NCBI RefSeq assembly: GCF_005543295.1
Contig: NZ_SRSG01000017.1
Span: 34,282-98,281 of the forward strand
Source: Halalkalirubrum salinum
GTDB taxonomy: Archaea > Halobacteriota > Halobacteria > Halobacteriales > Haloferacaceae
Length of the DNA: 64,000 nt
Reading direction: 5' to 3'
Part shown: piece by piece, positions 35,404 to 43,638 of the stretch
How the letters are laid out: every line of letters begins with the position of its first letter
Numbering within the stretch: the first letter of the stretch is position 1
Notes under the pieces: generated by a model
What the model was told of the DNA's origin: nothing
The model's input: the letters and a program-made list of their open reading frames with translations, nothing else
Databases searched by the model: none
Program-made: the position numbers and the translations under genes

Positions 35404-35952
35404 ATGTCAACTGAGATTGCGACATTCGGCGGCGGCTGCTTTTGGTGCATCGAAGCCCCGTTCAAAGAGATCGACGGTGTGGAGTCGGTCATCTCCGGAT
35501 ACGCCGGGGGCCACGTCGAGAATCCAACGTACGAGCAGGTCTGTTCTGGCAATACCGGCCACGCCGAAGTTGTCCAGGTCGAGTACGATCCCGATCGACG
35601 CAGCTACGCGGATTTGCTGGAAGTCTTCTTCACGGTGCATGACCCGACCCAGCGAAATCGTCAGGGGCCGGACGTTGGCAGTCAGTACCGATCGGCGATC
35701 TTCTATCACGACGAGCGCCAGCGCGAGGAGGCTGAGGCATTCATTCAAGAACTCGATGCCGCTGACGCGTACGACGACAGCGTCGTTACCGAGGTCGAAC
35801 GGCTTGAGACGTTTTACGAGGCCGAGCCACACCACCAGGACTACTACGAAAAGAACCCCAATCAGGCGTACTGTTCGTTCCACATCCCACCAAAGCTCGA
35901 GAAGGTACGATCGAAGTTCGCCGATCGGCTAAAGCCTGAACAGGTCCACTAA
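35404..35952 (+). CDS. msrA: Peptide-methionine (S)-S-oxide reductase
   Basis: A 182-residue antioxidant enzyme that reduces methionine-S-sulfoxide in proteins. The active site GGCFWCIEAPF is at residues about 8-18, with VISGYAGGHVENPTYEQVC, DPTQRNRQGPDVGSQYRSAI and EPHHQDYYEKNPNQAYCSF, whose cysteine may be the resolving residue. The length is standard. Start: the ATG directly before STEIATFGGGCFW, two codons after an in-frame GTG. Confidence 0.95.
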   Translation: MSTEIATFGGGCFWCIEAPFKEIDGVESVISGYAGGHVENPTYEQVCSGNTGHAEVVQVEYDPDRRSYADLLEVFFTVHDPTQRNRQGPDVGSQYRSAIFYHDERQREEAEAFIQELDAADAYDDSVVTEVERLETFYEAEPHHQDYYEKNPNQAYCSFHIPPKLEKVRSKFADRLKPEQVH

Positions 35953-35958
35953 CTGCTG

Positions 35959-37155
35959 TTAGCCTGTCGTCACTGTCGATGAATCCGTTGTGCGGGTTAA
36001 CCGCCTGACTGCGCGAAGCGCGACGATCGCGATCAGGATCTCGGCAGCGCCGACAACGACAAACGCCGTGAGATAACTGTACGTGTCGGCGACAGAGCCA
36101 CCGATTAGAAACCCAGCCAGGAAGCCAAGGCTTCCGAAAACGTTGAACCCACCCATCGCGACCCCACGCTCACCTGGCGGAACCGTATCTGTCACGAGTG
36201 CCATCGTCGCTGGCGCGACAAGCGCGCCGCAAACCCCGACGAGAATCATGAGTGCGATCGCAACCTCGACGATCGGTGCGAGCCCGACCGCAATAATCGC
36301 GCCCCCATAACAGACCGAGCCGATCACGACCGGGACGAACCGGCCGATCCGATCGGACAACGATCCCAAGGGGTATTGTAGCAGCGCAAACGGGAGGAAA
36401 AACGACGCGAGCGCGATCCCCACGCCGGCTGCGTCGAGCCCAAACACGTCGCTGAAGTAGTAGACGCCGACAAGCGAAAAGAAGCCAGCCGTGAGCCGAT
36501 CAATAAACCCGAACGCGTAAGGGATCTGTAACGCTGGCCGATCGCGGAGCGTCCCTAACACGGCAGTCAGTGACGGCCCGCCCAACGGAGCCCGATCGGT
36601 GACGGTCGCCGCAGTCGCTCCAGCAACAACGAGCGCGCCTGCCCCGGCATACACTGGCGCGAACGGATCTACCGCGGCGAGTTGTCCGCCAACAACGGAG
36701 CCGATCGCCGCGCCGAGGCCGATCGCAATTCCCGCTGCGCCCATGTTCCGACCGTGTCCGCCACTGAGATCCATAAGCATCGTGATGGAGAGCGAGAACG
36801 CACCGATCGTGAATGTGCCGCCGACAACTCGCAGGAGCAACACCGCCTGAAAGCCCGCGTCGATCGACGCCAGAACGGGCAACAACAGGTAGCTACTGGC
36901 CCCACCGATCGCGCCGAGGACGACGAGCGGTGTCCGCCGGCCGAGCGTATCGCTGGCCGCACCCCAGACGGCCGCGAAGGCCACGAAGGCACCGAACTCC
37001 GCGACGAGAAACCACATACCAGCGCTGATACCACCCGGTGCCCCGAGGGCAACGACCAGCCCATCGAGCCCGGGATACAATAGTACCTGCGAAACCAACA
37101 CCGTCCAGACGACGATCGCGAGCCGAATCCGATCGAATCGAGGCTCGCGGTCCAT
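35959..37155 (-). CDS. MFS transporter
   Basis: A 398-residue major facilitator with 12 spans and the motif SDTLGRRTPLVVLGAIG between TM2 and TM3, repeated as GSLSDRIGRFVPVVIG. TM4-TM5 (LRVVGGTFTIGAFSLSITML, GIAIGLGAAIGSVVGG) resembles drug or siderophore efflux carriers. It precedes the iron-lipoprotein-like gene in order but is separate from it by a tandem repeat; convergent with msrA. The substrate is unknown. Confidence 0.88.
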   Translation of the reverse strand: MDREPRFDRIRLAIVVWTVLVSQVLLYPGLDGLVVALGAPGGISAGMWFLVAEFGAFVAFAAVWGAASDTLGRRTPLVVLGAIGGASSYLLLPVLASIDAGFQAVLLLRVVGGTFTIGAFSLSITMLMDLSGGHGRNMGAAGIAIGLGAAIGSVVGGQLAAVDPFAPVYAGAGALVVAGATAATVTDRAPLGGPSLTAVLGTLRDRPALQIPYAFGFIDRLTAGFFSLVGVYYFSDVFGLDAAGVGIALASFFLPFALLQYPLGSLSDRIGRFVPVVIGSVCYGGAIIAVGLAPIVEVAIALMILVGVCGALVAPATMALVTDTVPPGERGVAMGGFNVFGSLGFLAGFLIGGSVADTYSYLTAFVVVGAAEILIAIVALRAVRRLTRTTDSSTVTTG

Positions 37156-37178
37156 ACTCGTTGTTGGAGATCCTGACG

Positions 37179-37265
37179 GAAAGTGTGTGCGCTACTCGAA
37201 CTTGATGACCGAAAGTGTGTGCGCTACTCGAACTTGATGACCGAAAGTGTGTGCGCTACTCGAAC
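37179..37265. repeat. 32-bp tandem repeat, 2.7 copies, ending in a gene's stop codon
   Basis: Copies begin at 37179, 37211 and 37243; the unit is GAAAGTGTGTGCGCTACTCG plus AACTTGATGACC. The third, partial copy carries the stop codon (minus-strand TAG at 37258-37256) and the last codons of the lipoprotein gene, so the others look like duplications of that gene end. They fill most of the 100-bp gap to the MFS start. Confidence 0.9.
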
Positions 37266-38308
37266 TCGACGGTTGGGGTCCCAAAGAATGCCGTCTCATA
37301 GCCTTCGTGTCTGGCGATCTGCGTCGGGGTTTCCACAGAAGCAGTGACCGCCGAGTCTGCGTTCAGATCGGCTACTGACGCGCCGTAGTGGAACCCGAGT
37401 TCGGGATCGATCGCCGGCGAGAGTCGGATCGAATCGCCGCCCTCGACTGAGGCCGCTAATCCAAGAAGCGGAATCGCCAGATCGTTGTACCGCGTTCCCG
37501 CCGTGACCGCAAGGTATGGCTCTGAGCCAAAGCGATCGGCGTCGATCGCCGCAGCCCGATACTGGATATCGTCCGCCAGCGCGCTTCCGAGCCGATCGTC
37601 AGGGAGTTCCTCGACGAAGCCAAGTGGCATTCCTCCCATCGACATAACCTCAAGCGCGCCCGGTTCGCCCTGTCGGTCGGGGTATTCCTCGAAGGACAGG
37701 TCGTTGCGATCGGATTCACTGTACTCGAAGTCGATCGAAACGGTCGTTGCGCCGTCGAAGCGGCCTTCATAGTCGCCGTATGCGGTCCCGGAGATTCCTT
37801 CGATCGTTACCTCAGCGGTGTAGGTGCCGTCGCCGTCGAGGTGGTAGTTGTCGCCGTAGTGAAAGCCCATCTGCTGAGAGAGCATCGGGTACACCGTCTC
37901 GCGTTCGTTTACATCGTTGCCGCCGGTGACGGCGACGTTGACCCCCGAAACCGGCAATGCGGTCTCGGTTTCGGTATCCCAGACGCCGACCATCAGGTGT
38001 ACCGCGTCCTCGGCTTCGACGTCGAACTGGCGGGCTTCGTAGCCTGAATCGGTCGAAAAGACCCGCCAGAACCGGTGCGGGAACGTATACATGAGTGCCA
38101 CCGCGAGACCGTTGTCGGCCTGCCCGCGCCCGGTCATCTGCATCGCTTCGGTGTGCGTTGGGACGTAGATCGCATCGGGGCGATCCTCCACGAGCGGCGG
38201 TTCGCGGCCGTACGTTGTTTCCCCGAGCACCGAAATTCCGTCGGTGCAGCCAGCGAGCCCCGCGGCAATAACAGCCCCTGAGCTGGCCAGAAGCCTCCGT
38301 CTGTGCAT
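37256..38308 (-). CDS. Tat lipoprotein with P19/Tp34-like iron-binding features
   Basis: A 350-residue exported lipoprotein. It has a twin-arginine-type start (MHRRRLLASSG) and lipobox LAGC (Cys 21), so it is anchored outside the membrane. Two similar halves each carry FHYGDN/FHYGAS-type motifs and beta strands (GTYTAEVTIEG), plus an EAMQMTGRG methionine-rich patch, as in periplasmic P19/Tp34 proteins that bind Fe2+ or Cu2+. Related haloarchaeal proteins are annotated as iron transporters. The role in metal uptake is inferred. Confidence 0.72.
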   Translation of the reverse strand: MHRRRLLASSGAVIAAGLAGCTDGISVLGETTYGREPPLVEDRPDAIYVPTHTEAMQMTGRGQADNGLAVALMYTFPHRFWRVFSTDSGYEARQFDVEAEDAVHLMVGVWDTETETALPVSGVNVAVTGGNDVNERETVYPMLSQQMGFHYGDNYHLDGDGTYTAEVTIEGISGTAYGDYEGRFDGATTVSIDFEYSESDRNDLSFEEYPDRQGEPGALEVMSMGGMPLGFVEELPDDRLGSALADDIQYRAAAIDADRFGSEPYLAVTAGTRYNDLAIPLLGLAASVEGGDSIRLSPAIDPELGFHYGASVADLNADSAVTASVETPTQIARHEGYETAFFGTPTVEFE

Positions 38309-38408
38309 ATAGCTGGTAGTTGATCCGGTCGGTTACGGGTTCTGGTTCAGTCGTCGAAGGCGGGGCTCGAACCGAATACGTTAGCTGTCTGTAGTACCAA
38401 AATCGCCT

Positions 38409-38771
38409 ATGGACGGTGTCGCACCGGCTCACAGCGTCACCGGCGGCACTGCGCTCTCCGTGATTACGATCGCGGGGGTGCTGTCGGCGATCGTCTTCGG
38501 TATCAGCGCCGCGGCGTTCCTCAGACGGCGATCGGCCGCGTACCTGCTGTTGACGATCGCGTTTGGGCTCTTGTTCGCCCGCTCCGCGGTCGGGTTCGCA
38601 TCGCTCACGGGGATGATCCTGGACGGAACGCATCACCTCCTCGAACATGCGATCGATGCCCTCGTGGCTGTGGTCGTCATCGCAGCCGTGTACTATGCCA
38701 GACAAGCCGAACGGCGCGCGTCGAGATCTCCCGAGTCGAACGGGTACAGCGATGGGCCGAGAAAACCATGA
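38409..38771 (+). CDS. Small membrane protein (DUF7521-like)
   Basis: A 120-residue protein with three predicted spans (LSVITIAGVLSAIVFGISAA, YLLLTIAFGLLFARSAVGFA, AIDALVAVVVIAAVYYA) and a polar basic tail. It lies 52 bp before a winged-helix regulator, an arrangement frequent in haloarchaea where membrane protein and HTH protein pair as a signalling set. Function is unknown. A histidine-rich loop (GTHHLLEH) between TM2 and TM3 could bind metal. Confidence 0.75.
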   Translation: MDGVAPAHSVTGGTALSVITIAGVLSAIVFGISAAAFLRRRSAAYLLLTIAFGLLFARSAVGFASLTGMILDGTHHLLEHAIDALVAVVVIAAVYYARQAERRASRSPESNGYSDGPRKP

Positions 38772-38823
38772 AGCCGAACCGAACACGACTACTCCCGAAC
38801 ACAATACGAATTAGTGACAACGT

Positions 38824-39336
38824 ATGAACGAAACACGACAACTAATCGAACGACACGTCCGCGAGCGTCCAGGTATTCATTTTAATGGTCTCGTCCGCGA
38901 ACTGGAATTGGCACCTGGACAGGTACAGTACCACCTAAAGCGACTGCTGAGATCGGACATTCTCGTTTCGGAACCGCGTGATGGGCGGACCCACTACTTT
39001 CCGCCGTCGTACGATCCCTGGGAACGACGCGTGCTCTCGCGGTACCGCCGCGAGACGAGTCGAGACATCCTTACGTGTTTGTTAGAGAACGGGCCAATGC
39101 GATCGACCGAGGTCACAAACAGCGTTGGTATCGCTCGAAGCACCCTCTCGTGGCATACGACCCGGCTCGCAGAAGACGGAATCGTCGAGCGGGATAAAGA
39201 TTCCCGTGGTCGTACGATCCTTTCGCTGGCAGATCCACAGTCGACTGCAGCGTTGTTAGACGAGGTGACTCCGTCGAAGACAGCACGGGCGACCGATCGG
39301 TTCACGCGGCTGTTTGACGGTTTATTTGAAGGGTGA
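38824..39336 (+). CDS. Tandem winged-helix transcriptional regulator
   Basis: A 170-residue protein with two winged-helix modules. The first (residues about 1-60) reads IERHVRERPGIHFNGLVREL and LAPGQVQYHLKRLLRSDILV. The second (about 75-135) reads RRETSRDILTCLLENGPMRS, VGIARSTLSWHTTRLAEDGI. Such proteins are common haloarchaeal regulators of neighbouring genes. It lies between the membrane protein and the Dyp-like gene in the same direction, so it may control them in response to iron or redox state; no ligand motif is seen. Confidence 0.88.
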   Translation: MNETRQLIERHVRERPGIHFNGLVRELELAPGQVQYHLKRLLRSDILVSEPRDGRTHYFPPSYDPWERRVLSRYRRETSRDILTCLLENGPMRSTEVTNSVGIARSTLSWHTTRLAEDGIVERDKDSRGRTILSLADPQSTAALLDEVTPSKTARATDRFTRLFDGLFEG

Positions 39337-39340
39337 ACCG

Positions 39341-40642
39341 ATGGGAAAGCGTGACGCTGGGCGATCGCGACGATCCTTCCTCAAAGCCGCTGTCGCTGTC
39401 GGCGGAACCGCAGCGCTGTCGGCTTGTCTCGAGCGGTTCGATGATGAGGAACCGATCCCGACCGGTACAGACGATCCCTCGTCACTCCCGACGGGCCAAC
39501 ACGAATGGAACGACACACTCGATCGCGACGAAGCGGGCAACGTAGTCCTCCCCGAACATCATCTACTGCTGTACCTCTCGATACGCGGCGATGGTTCGCC
39601 GACTGAGGACGATCGCGAAACCGTTGGGGCCGCCCTCGGGACGATCGAGCGCGCCTACGAGCGGAGCAACCGGGGCGCGATCGCAGAGATCGGCTACTCG
39701 CCGGCGTACTTCAATCGCTTCGAAACCTCGTTACCAGAATCTGTCGACCTCCCCGAACCCAAGACACTCTCATCGATCGAGGACCCGACCTTCGACACCC
39801 AAGACGCGCTGTTGCACCTCACCTCCGATCGGGGCGAAGCGCTGCTGGCGATCGAGGCTGCGATGTTCGGCGAAGAGGGCGATCGTCCCGACGCACTCAA
39901 CGAGATTTCGGTGTCCGATCGCCTCGGCGAGGTGTTCACCGTCGCAGATCGCCGAACCGGATTTATCGGCCCGGGCCTTCCCGCGGCGAACCAGGATATC
40001 GACGGAATCCCAGACGGCGATCCAGTCCCCGAGGCCTCGCCGCTGTTTATGGGATTCAAAGCTGGATTTATTGGAAATCAGGCCAGCGAGTCTGCGGTGG
40101 CGATCGAGGCGGGGCCCTTTGCCGGGGGGACGACGAAACACGTCTCTCGGATTAGACAGGAACTCGACAAGTGGTATCCAGAAAACGACTACGAGACGAT
40201 GGTCGCTCGGATGTTCAGTCCTGAACTCGCAGATCGCGGGGCAGTTGAAGGCGTCGGCGAGAATCTCGGCGAGAGCAATGGAATCACTCCAGAAGTGTTC
40301 GATCGCATCCGCGAACACGCAAAAGAGTATGGGCTCGTCGGGCACGCCGAGAAGGCCGCGCGAGCGAATCGTGATGAAAACGGCGAACCGCTGTTGTTGC
40401 GTCGACACGTCGAGTCGACCGACGGCGACGTCGCCGCGCTGCATTTCCCGTCGTATCAGCGCGAGATTTCTGCCTTCGATCGGGTACGAGAGGCGATGAA
40501 CGGCGCCGATCTCACCGACATGCCACAGATCCAACAGCGGGTGAACAACGGAATTTTGCGATACATTTTCACGACTCACCGGGGGAACTTCCTAGTTCCG
40601 CCGCGATCGCTGCGGTCACTGCCAACACCGACTGGCGATTAG
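39341..40642 (+). CDS. Tat-exported Dyp-type peroxidase-like protein (DUF7405-like)
   Basis: A 433-residue exported protein with Tat motif RRSFLK (about 10-15) and a lipobox-like LSAC (Cys 29). The middle matches the Dyp-peroxidase fold: DALLHLTSDRGEALLAIE and FMGFKAGFIGNQASE around residue 238, which lines up with the FGFRDGxSNP block, but the catalytic GxxDG aspartate is Ala (GFKAG). EfeB, the Dyp enzyme of ferrous-iron uptake, is also Tat-exported. With the lipoprotein and regulator it may form an iron or redox group; peroxidase activity is doubtful. Confidence 0.72.
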   Translation: MGKRDAGRSRRSFLKAAVAVGGTAALSACLERFDDEEPIPTGTDDPSSLPTGQHEWNDTLDRDEAGNVVLPEHHLLLYLSIRGDGSPTEDDRETVGAALGTIERAYERSNRGAIAEIGYSPAYFNRFETSLPESVDLPEPKTLSSIEDPTFDTQDALLHLTSDRGEALLAIEAAMFGEEGDRPDALNEISVSDRLGEVFTVADRRTGFIGPGLPAANQDIDGIPDGDPVPEASPLFMGFKAGFIGNQASESAVAIEAGPFAGGTTKHVSRIRQELDKWYPENDYETMVARMFSPELADRGAVEGVGENLGESNGITPEVFDRIREHAKEYGLVGHAEKAARANRDENGEPLLLRRHVESTDGDVAALHFPSYQREISAFDRVREAMNGADLTDMPQIQQRVNNGILRYIFTTHRGNFLVPPRSLRSLPTPTGD

Positions 40643-40651
40643 CTGATAATT

Positions 40652-40720
40652 GCTCTGTTGAAATCCTCTATCGCTGATATTTTGTTGGGACCGTGCTGAA
40701 TATAGAGCGCGTATGCAGCA
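40652..40720 (+). mobile_element. Insertion-sequence relic, left end of islet (inverted repeat 40652-40668)
   Basis: GCTCTGTTGAAATCCTC is the left copy of an imperfect 17-bp inverted repeat (one mismatch) whose partner is at 42463-42479. It is followed by CGTGCTGAATATAGAGCGCG, a block repeated in variant form at 41091 and 42414. These blocks are of the type flanking haloarchaeal transposase genes, but no transposase is left. Confidence 0.6.
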
Positions 40721-40814
40721 CCGAAGGAATTCGTGAGATGTACTCAACAACCAAGGTACGCATTCGTGTATACCACTAGTGAAGAATTAACACACTGCCG
40801 TTAGAAGTACCTGT

Positions 40815-40991
40815 ATGGACATCCGACGGAACCTCTACGTCGCTGCATTCGTTGGTGCATCGTTGTCGTACATTTTCAACGGGCTTGCGTTCACTGGTAC
40901 CTTCGATGTGTTCCGTTGGTTCGTGTTCGCTGTCGTCTTTCTCGGCTTTACTTTTGGGTTTGAGAGGTTCATCGGGTGGCAGATTGGATAG
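40815..40991 (+). CDS. Small two-span membrane protein, 58 residues
   Basis: From ATG at 40815 it encodes MDIRRNLYVAAFVGASLSYI, a first span with FNG turn, GLAFTGTFDV, then a second very aromatic span (FRWFVFAVVFLGFTFGFE) and RFIGWQIG. The cytosolic basic start and hairpin topology fit a membrane protein. No family is recognised. It lies inside the islet between insertion-sequence relics and uses less GC-biased codons than the flanking genes, so it may have come with the islet. Confidence 0.6.
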   Translation: MDIRRNLYVAAFVGASLSYIFNGLAFTGTFDVFRWFVFAVVFLGFTFGFERFIGWQIG

Positions 40992-41036
40992 CAAGAGTCT
41001 CGATTGGGGCAAGTTGTCATTCAGTGCTGCAGACAT

Positions 41037-41115
41037 GCTCTGTATCTCGCATGGCATTCCTGACAGCACCCCGCCAGTTCAATCAGGCGCTGCTGAATAC
41101 AGAGCGCGAATCGGT
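41037..41115 (+). mobile_element. Insertion-sequence relic, middle block
   Basis: Two pieces lie together: CTCTGTATCTCGCATGGCATTCC (also near 42431, where it reads CTCTGTATCTCGCACGCACTTCC) and GCTGCTGAATACAGAGCGCG (near copy of the block at 40691). The order suggests the right end of one element joined to the left end of another, with the rest lost. The remaining 115 bp to the YihY stop show nothing further. Confidence 0.5.
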
Positions 41116-41232
41116 CGTTGGGGAGTTGATACCTAACGAGATGAATAAATAATAGAGACCGGAATTGAACATACAAGCAAGCACGTACTTCCACCAATTC
41201 CTTGCCTCAATAGGGTGAACCTCCGCTGTGGC

Positions 41233-42279
41233 TCAGTCCTCGCTGTTGCTGTCTGCGTCCCACTCTAACTGGACCTCGTGAGTTTTTCCGTCCTCGGTTT
41301 CTCGGGCCCATTCAGTGATTGAGATGGCGCCTCTCGGAGAGTTACGTTCGACGACGGTTCCCTTACTTGTTGGCCGCATTCCTTCGAATCGGCCGGTGAG
41401 GTCCTCACGAAGCCGCCGTAGATACGTTGCTGCCTCGCCGCGGGTCATCTCAGTATCCAATACCGAAGACTCCTCCCGCTCGTCGACGGTTGCGTCGGCA
41501 TGGCCAACAGCATTGACCGCAGCTCCGAGCAACAATACGACAGCGCTGAAGTACAGCCAGGTGACCAACAGAAGGATACTTGCGATGAGACTCCCGCCGC
41601 CGCTGCCGCTCAGAGAGACGTACACCTGAAAAAGCACTTGCAGGATCGCCCAACCGACGGCCCCGACGATCGTCCCTGAAAGCACTTCCCGTGGCGACAC
41701 GTCGATGTTTGGAAACAGGTAGTACATCGGGAAAAACACGCCACAGAGACCGACGATCAGTAGCAGAGAGGCCAAGAGCCCAATGAAGGGGACTGACGAG
41801 AAGAATGCGACGACGATAGTCGTGCCGACCATCGTGATGACGCCCAGCGTGAGGGTGAAAAGTACCACAAGGCTCTTTTTGATCTGCCCGAGGAACGACC
41901 CCTGATCGGTTGTCTCATAGATCTCAGAGAAGGCTGTATCGAGCCCACGGAATATCTTAATCGCTCCCCAGACAAGAGTGAAAACACCGATGAGAGAGGC
42001 ACTGATCGTCGAGCTTGGGCCGGCGTCACGTTGCTCTTCGATCATCACCTCCATAACGCCACCGACCGATGGAGAGACGCTGTCGGTCGCCACCTCGATT
42101 ATCTGCTGCTGTAGTTCGGGCGCACCGAACACAGAGACCCCAAGGAGGAAGAACATGACTAGTGGAACAAGTGAGATGAACGCGCTGTATGCAATACTAC
42201 CGGCGAGAAAAGTTACGTTCTTTTCACTAAAGATGCGAATAGCGGGTTTCGCTCGCGAGACAGCAAACTGGATATCCAT
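41233..42279 (-). CDS. YihY/BrkB (virulence factor) family membrane protein
   Basis: A 348-residue protein with six predicted spans in the first 270 residues: TFLAGSIAYSAFISLVPLVM at TM1, GVFTLVWGAIKIFRGLDTAF, LVVLFTLTLGVITMVGTTIV, GVFFPMYYLFPNIDVSPRE (the characteristic YYLFPN motif) and LIASILLLVTWLYFSAVVLL. The C-terminal 75 residues are soluble and charged. The family's transport role is not established. It lies in the insertion-sequence-bounded islet and contains almost no CGATCG, unlike its surroundings. Confidence 0.9.
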   Translation of the reverse strand: MDIQFAVSRAKPAIRIFSEKNVTFLAGSIAYSAFISLVPLVMFFLLGVSVFGAPELQQQIIEVATDSVSPSVGGVMEVMIEEQRDAGPSSTISASLIGVFTLVWGAIKIFRGLDTAFSEIYETTDQGSFLGQIKKSLVVLFTLTLGVITMVGTTIVVAFFSSVPFIGLLASLLLIVGLCGVFFPMYYLFPNIDVSPREVLSGTIVGAVGWAILQVLFQVYVSLSGSGGGSLIASILLLVTWLYFSAVVLLLGAAVNAVGHADATVDEREESSVLDTEMTRGEAATYLRRLREDLTGRFEGMRPTSKGTVVERNSPRGAISITEWARETEDGKTHEVQLEWDADSNSED

Positions 42280-42413
42280 GGTTCACAAATCGTATGCGAA
42301 CATTGTAACAACGGGGGGTTATACAACTCGGCCAGCGTAATTTAACTCTGCAAAAATTCGCGGGGGTAGTGAGCGTGTGTCCAACTTTTTCAACGTAAAA
42401 CGAACACCACGAT

Positions 42414-42479
42414 CGTGCTGAATCTAACCTCTGTATCTCGCACGCACTTCCTATCAAGCTCTGAGGGTTTCAACAGAGC
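42414..42479 (-). mobile_element. Insertion-sequence relic, right end of islet (inverted repeat 42463-42479)
   Basis: CGTGCTGAATCTAACCTCTG at 42414 and GAGGGTTTCAACAGAGC at 42463-42479; the latter is the reverse complement of the left terminal repeat with one mismatch. The island bounded by the two terminal repeats is 1,828 bp. No clean target-site duplication is seen beyond the ends. Confidence 0.6.
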
Positions 42480-42490
42480 CCTCATAATCG

Positions 42491-43153
42491 CTACGGCAGT
42501 TCTGCGTCGATCGCATCGGCGATCGGCCCGCAGGACTCCTCGACTGAGTCGTATCCACTGACAATCGATCCCTCGACAACAATACTAGGCGTGCTAGAGA
42601 TCCCAATGTTGCTCGCACGCTCGCGATCGGCATCAGAGACGGCCTCGTACGTGCGGTTGCTCCCCGCGGCGATCGTCGTGCATGGGTCCGCATCGAGCGC
42701 ATCAGCCTCGTCACCGACCAGTTGCCAGCTGTAGTTGTCGATCGACTCGTACATTGCCTTCGAGAACGCGAAGAACGCATCGTCCCCGGCAGAATCTTGG
42801 ACGCTGCGAGCGGCGCTTGCAATCTCGTAGGACCACTCGTCGCTGACGGGGATGGGGAAATCGCGGTGGACAATGTGTGCGTCACCCGCGTCGACGTATT
42901 CGGATTCGAGGTCTGGGAGCACTCCGGTCGAAAACGTCGCACAGTGTGGACACGAAAAGTCCTCGAACACTTGCACCGTCACCGGCGCGTCCGACTCGCC
43001 GAGCACCGGTGCCTCCATCGACGACACCGTGTCGGGAGCGTCGAGCGAACAGTCGTAGCTGGTATCGATTTCATCGTCGCCAAGACAGCCCGCGACACCG
43101 ACGATCGTACCGGTTCCGATCGCCGTGAGAACCGATCGGCGTGTGGGGTTCAT
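42491..43153 (-). CDS. DsbA-like thioredoxin-fold Tat lipoprotein
   Basis: A 220-residue exported oxidoreductase. It has the Tat motif RRSVLT (5-10), lipobox VAGC (Cys 23) and the active-site CPHC at residues about 68-71 in VFEDFSCPHCATF. The cis-Pro loop is in ISSTPSIVVEGSIVSG, as in DsbA/DsbG-like proteins. It probably exchanges disulfides in exported proteins. Start: ATG at 43153; longer frames are not conserved. It has a partner cysteine (TSYDCS) after the anchor. Confidence 0.88.
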   Translation of the reverse strand: MNPTRRSVLTAIGTGTIVGVAGCLGDDEIDTSYDCSLDAPDTVSSMEAPVLGESDAPVTVQVFEDFSCPHCATFSTGVLPDLESEYVDAGDAHIVHRDFPIPVSDEWSYEIASAARSVQDSAGDDAFFAFSKAMYESIDNYSWQLVGDEADALDADPCTTIAAGSNRTYEAVSDADRERASNIGISSTPSIVVEGSIVSGYDSVEESCGPIADAIDAELP

Positions 43154-43194
43154 GTCACAAATATCGATCGGCGCGTATTTAGGCGCGTTGAACC

Positions 43195-43218
43195 GGAATC
43201 GTCGGAATCGTCGGAATC
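43195..43218. repeat. 9-bp repeat (GTCGGAATC) in three near copies
   Basis: GGAATCGTCGGAATCGTCGG is a short perfect microrepeat in the divergent gap between the DsbA-like and ferredoxin genes. No function is apparent. Confidence 0.5.
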
Positions 43219-43290
43219 TGACCATGGAATCTGATCCAATTGAGATCGCTGTCCGACAGTACTTTGATAGGCCACTCCCAAGCATTGTGT

Positions 43291-43638
43291 ATGCCTACCG
43301 TGGAGTTTCGAGGCAAGTCGATCGAGTGCGAAGAAGGCGAAGTGCTCCGTGACGTGCTCAAACGCGAGGGACTGTCAGTGTACAATGGAAAAGCCAAGAC
43401 GCTAAACTGTCACGGCATGGGATCGTGCGGGACCTGTGCGGTCCGGGTCGACGGTGACGTCTCCGAGAAGTCGAAACGGGAGGCAGTACGGCTACTTGTG
43501 CCGCCGCATCACCCCAATTACCGCCTGCGACTCTCGTGTCAGACCAAGGTCCTCGGCGACGTGAAAGTCGAAAAGTACCCCGGAGCATGGGGAACGGACG
43601 TCGGTGACGACCCACTCGGACCGATCGACGAGGAGTGA
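43291..43638 (+). CDS. [2Fe-2S] ferredoxin
   Basis: A 115-residue plant-type ferredoxin. The cluster ligands are in LNCHGMGSCGTCAVRVDG (three cysteines) and LRLSCQTKV (fourth), residues about 35-92. It transfers electrons in the cytosol. Start: ATG at 43291 with MPTVEFRGKSIECEEGE; the next gene overlaps its stop by 4 nt (GTGA), so they are co-translated. Confidence 0.93.
   Translation: MPTVEFRGKSIECEEGEVLRDVLKREGLSVYNGKAKTLNCHGMGSCGTCAVRVDGDVSEKSKREAVRLLVPPHHPNYRLRLSCQTKVLGDVKVEKYPGAWGTDVGDDPLGPIDEE

Noticed and set aside
40652..42479. Complete insertion sequence or integrative element
   Set aside because: No transposase or integrase frame is present; only terminal relics remain, so it is listed as an islet with relics.
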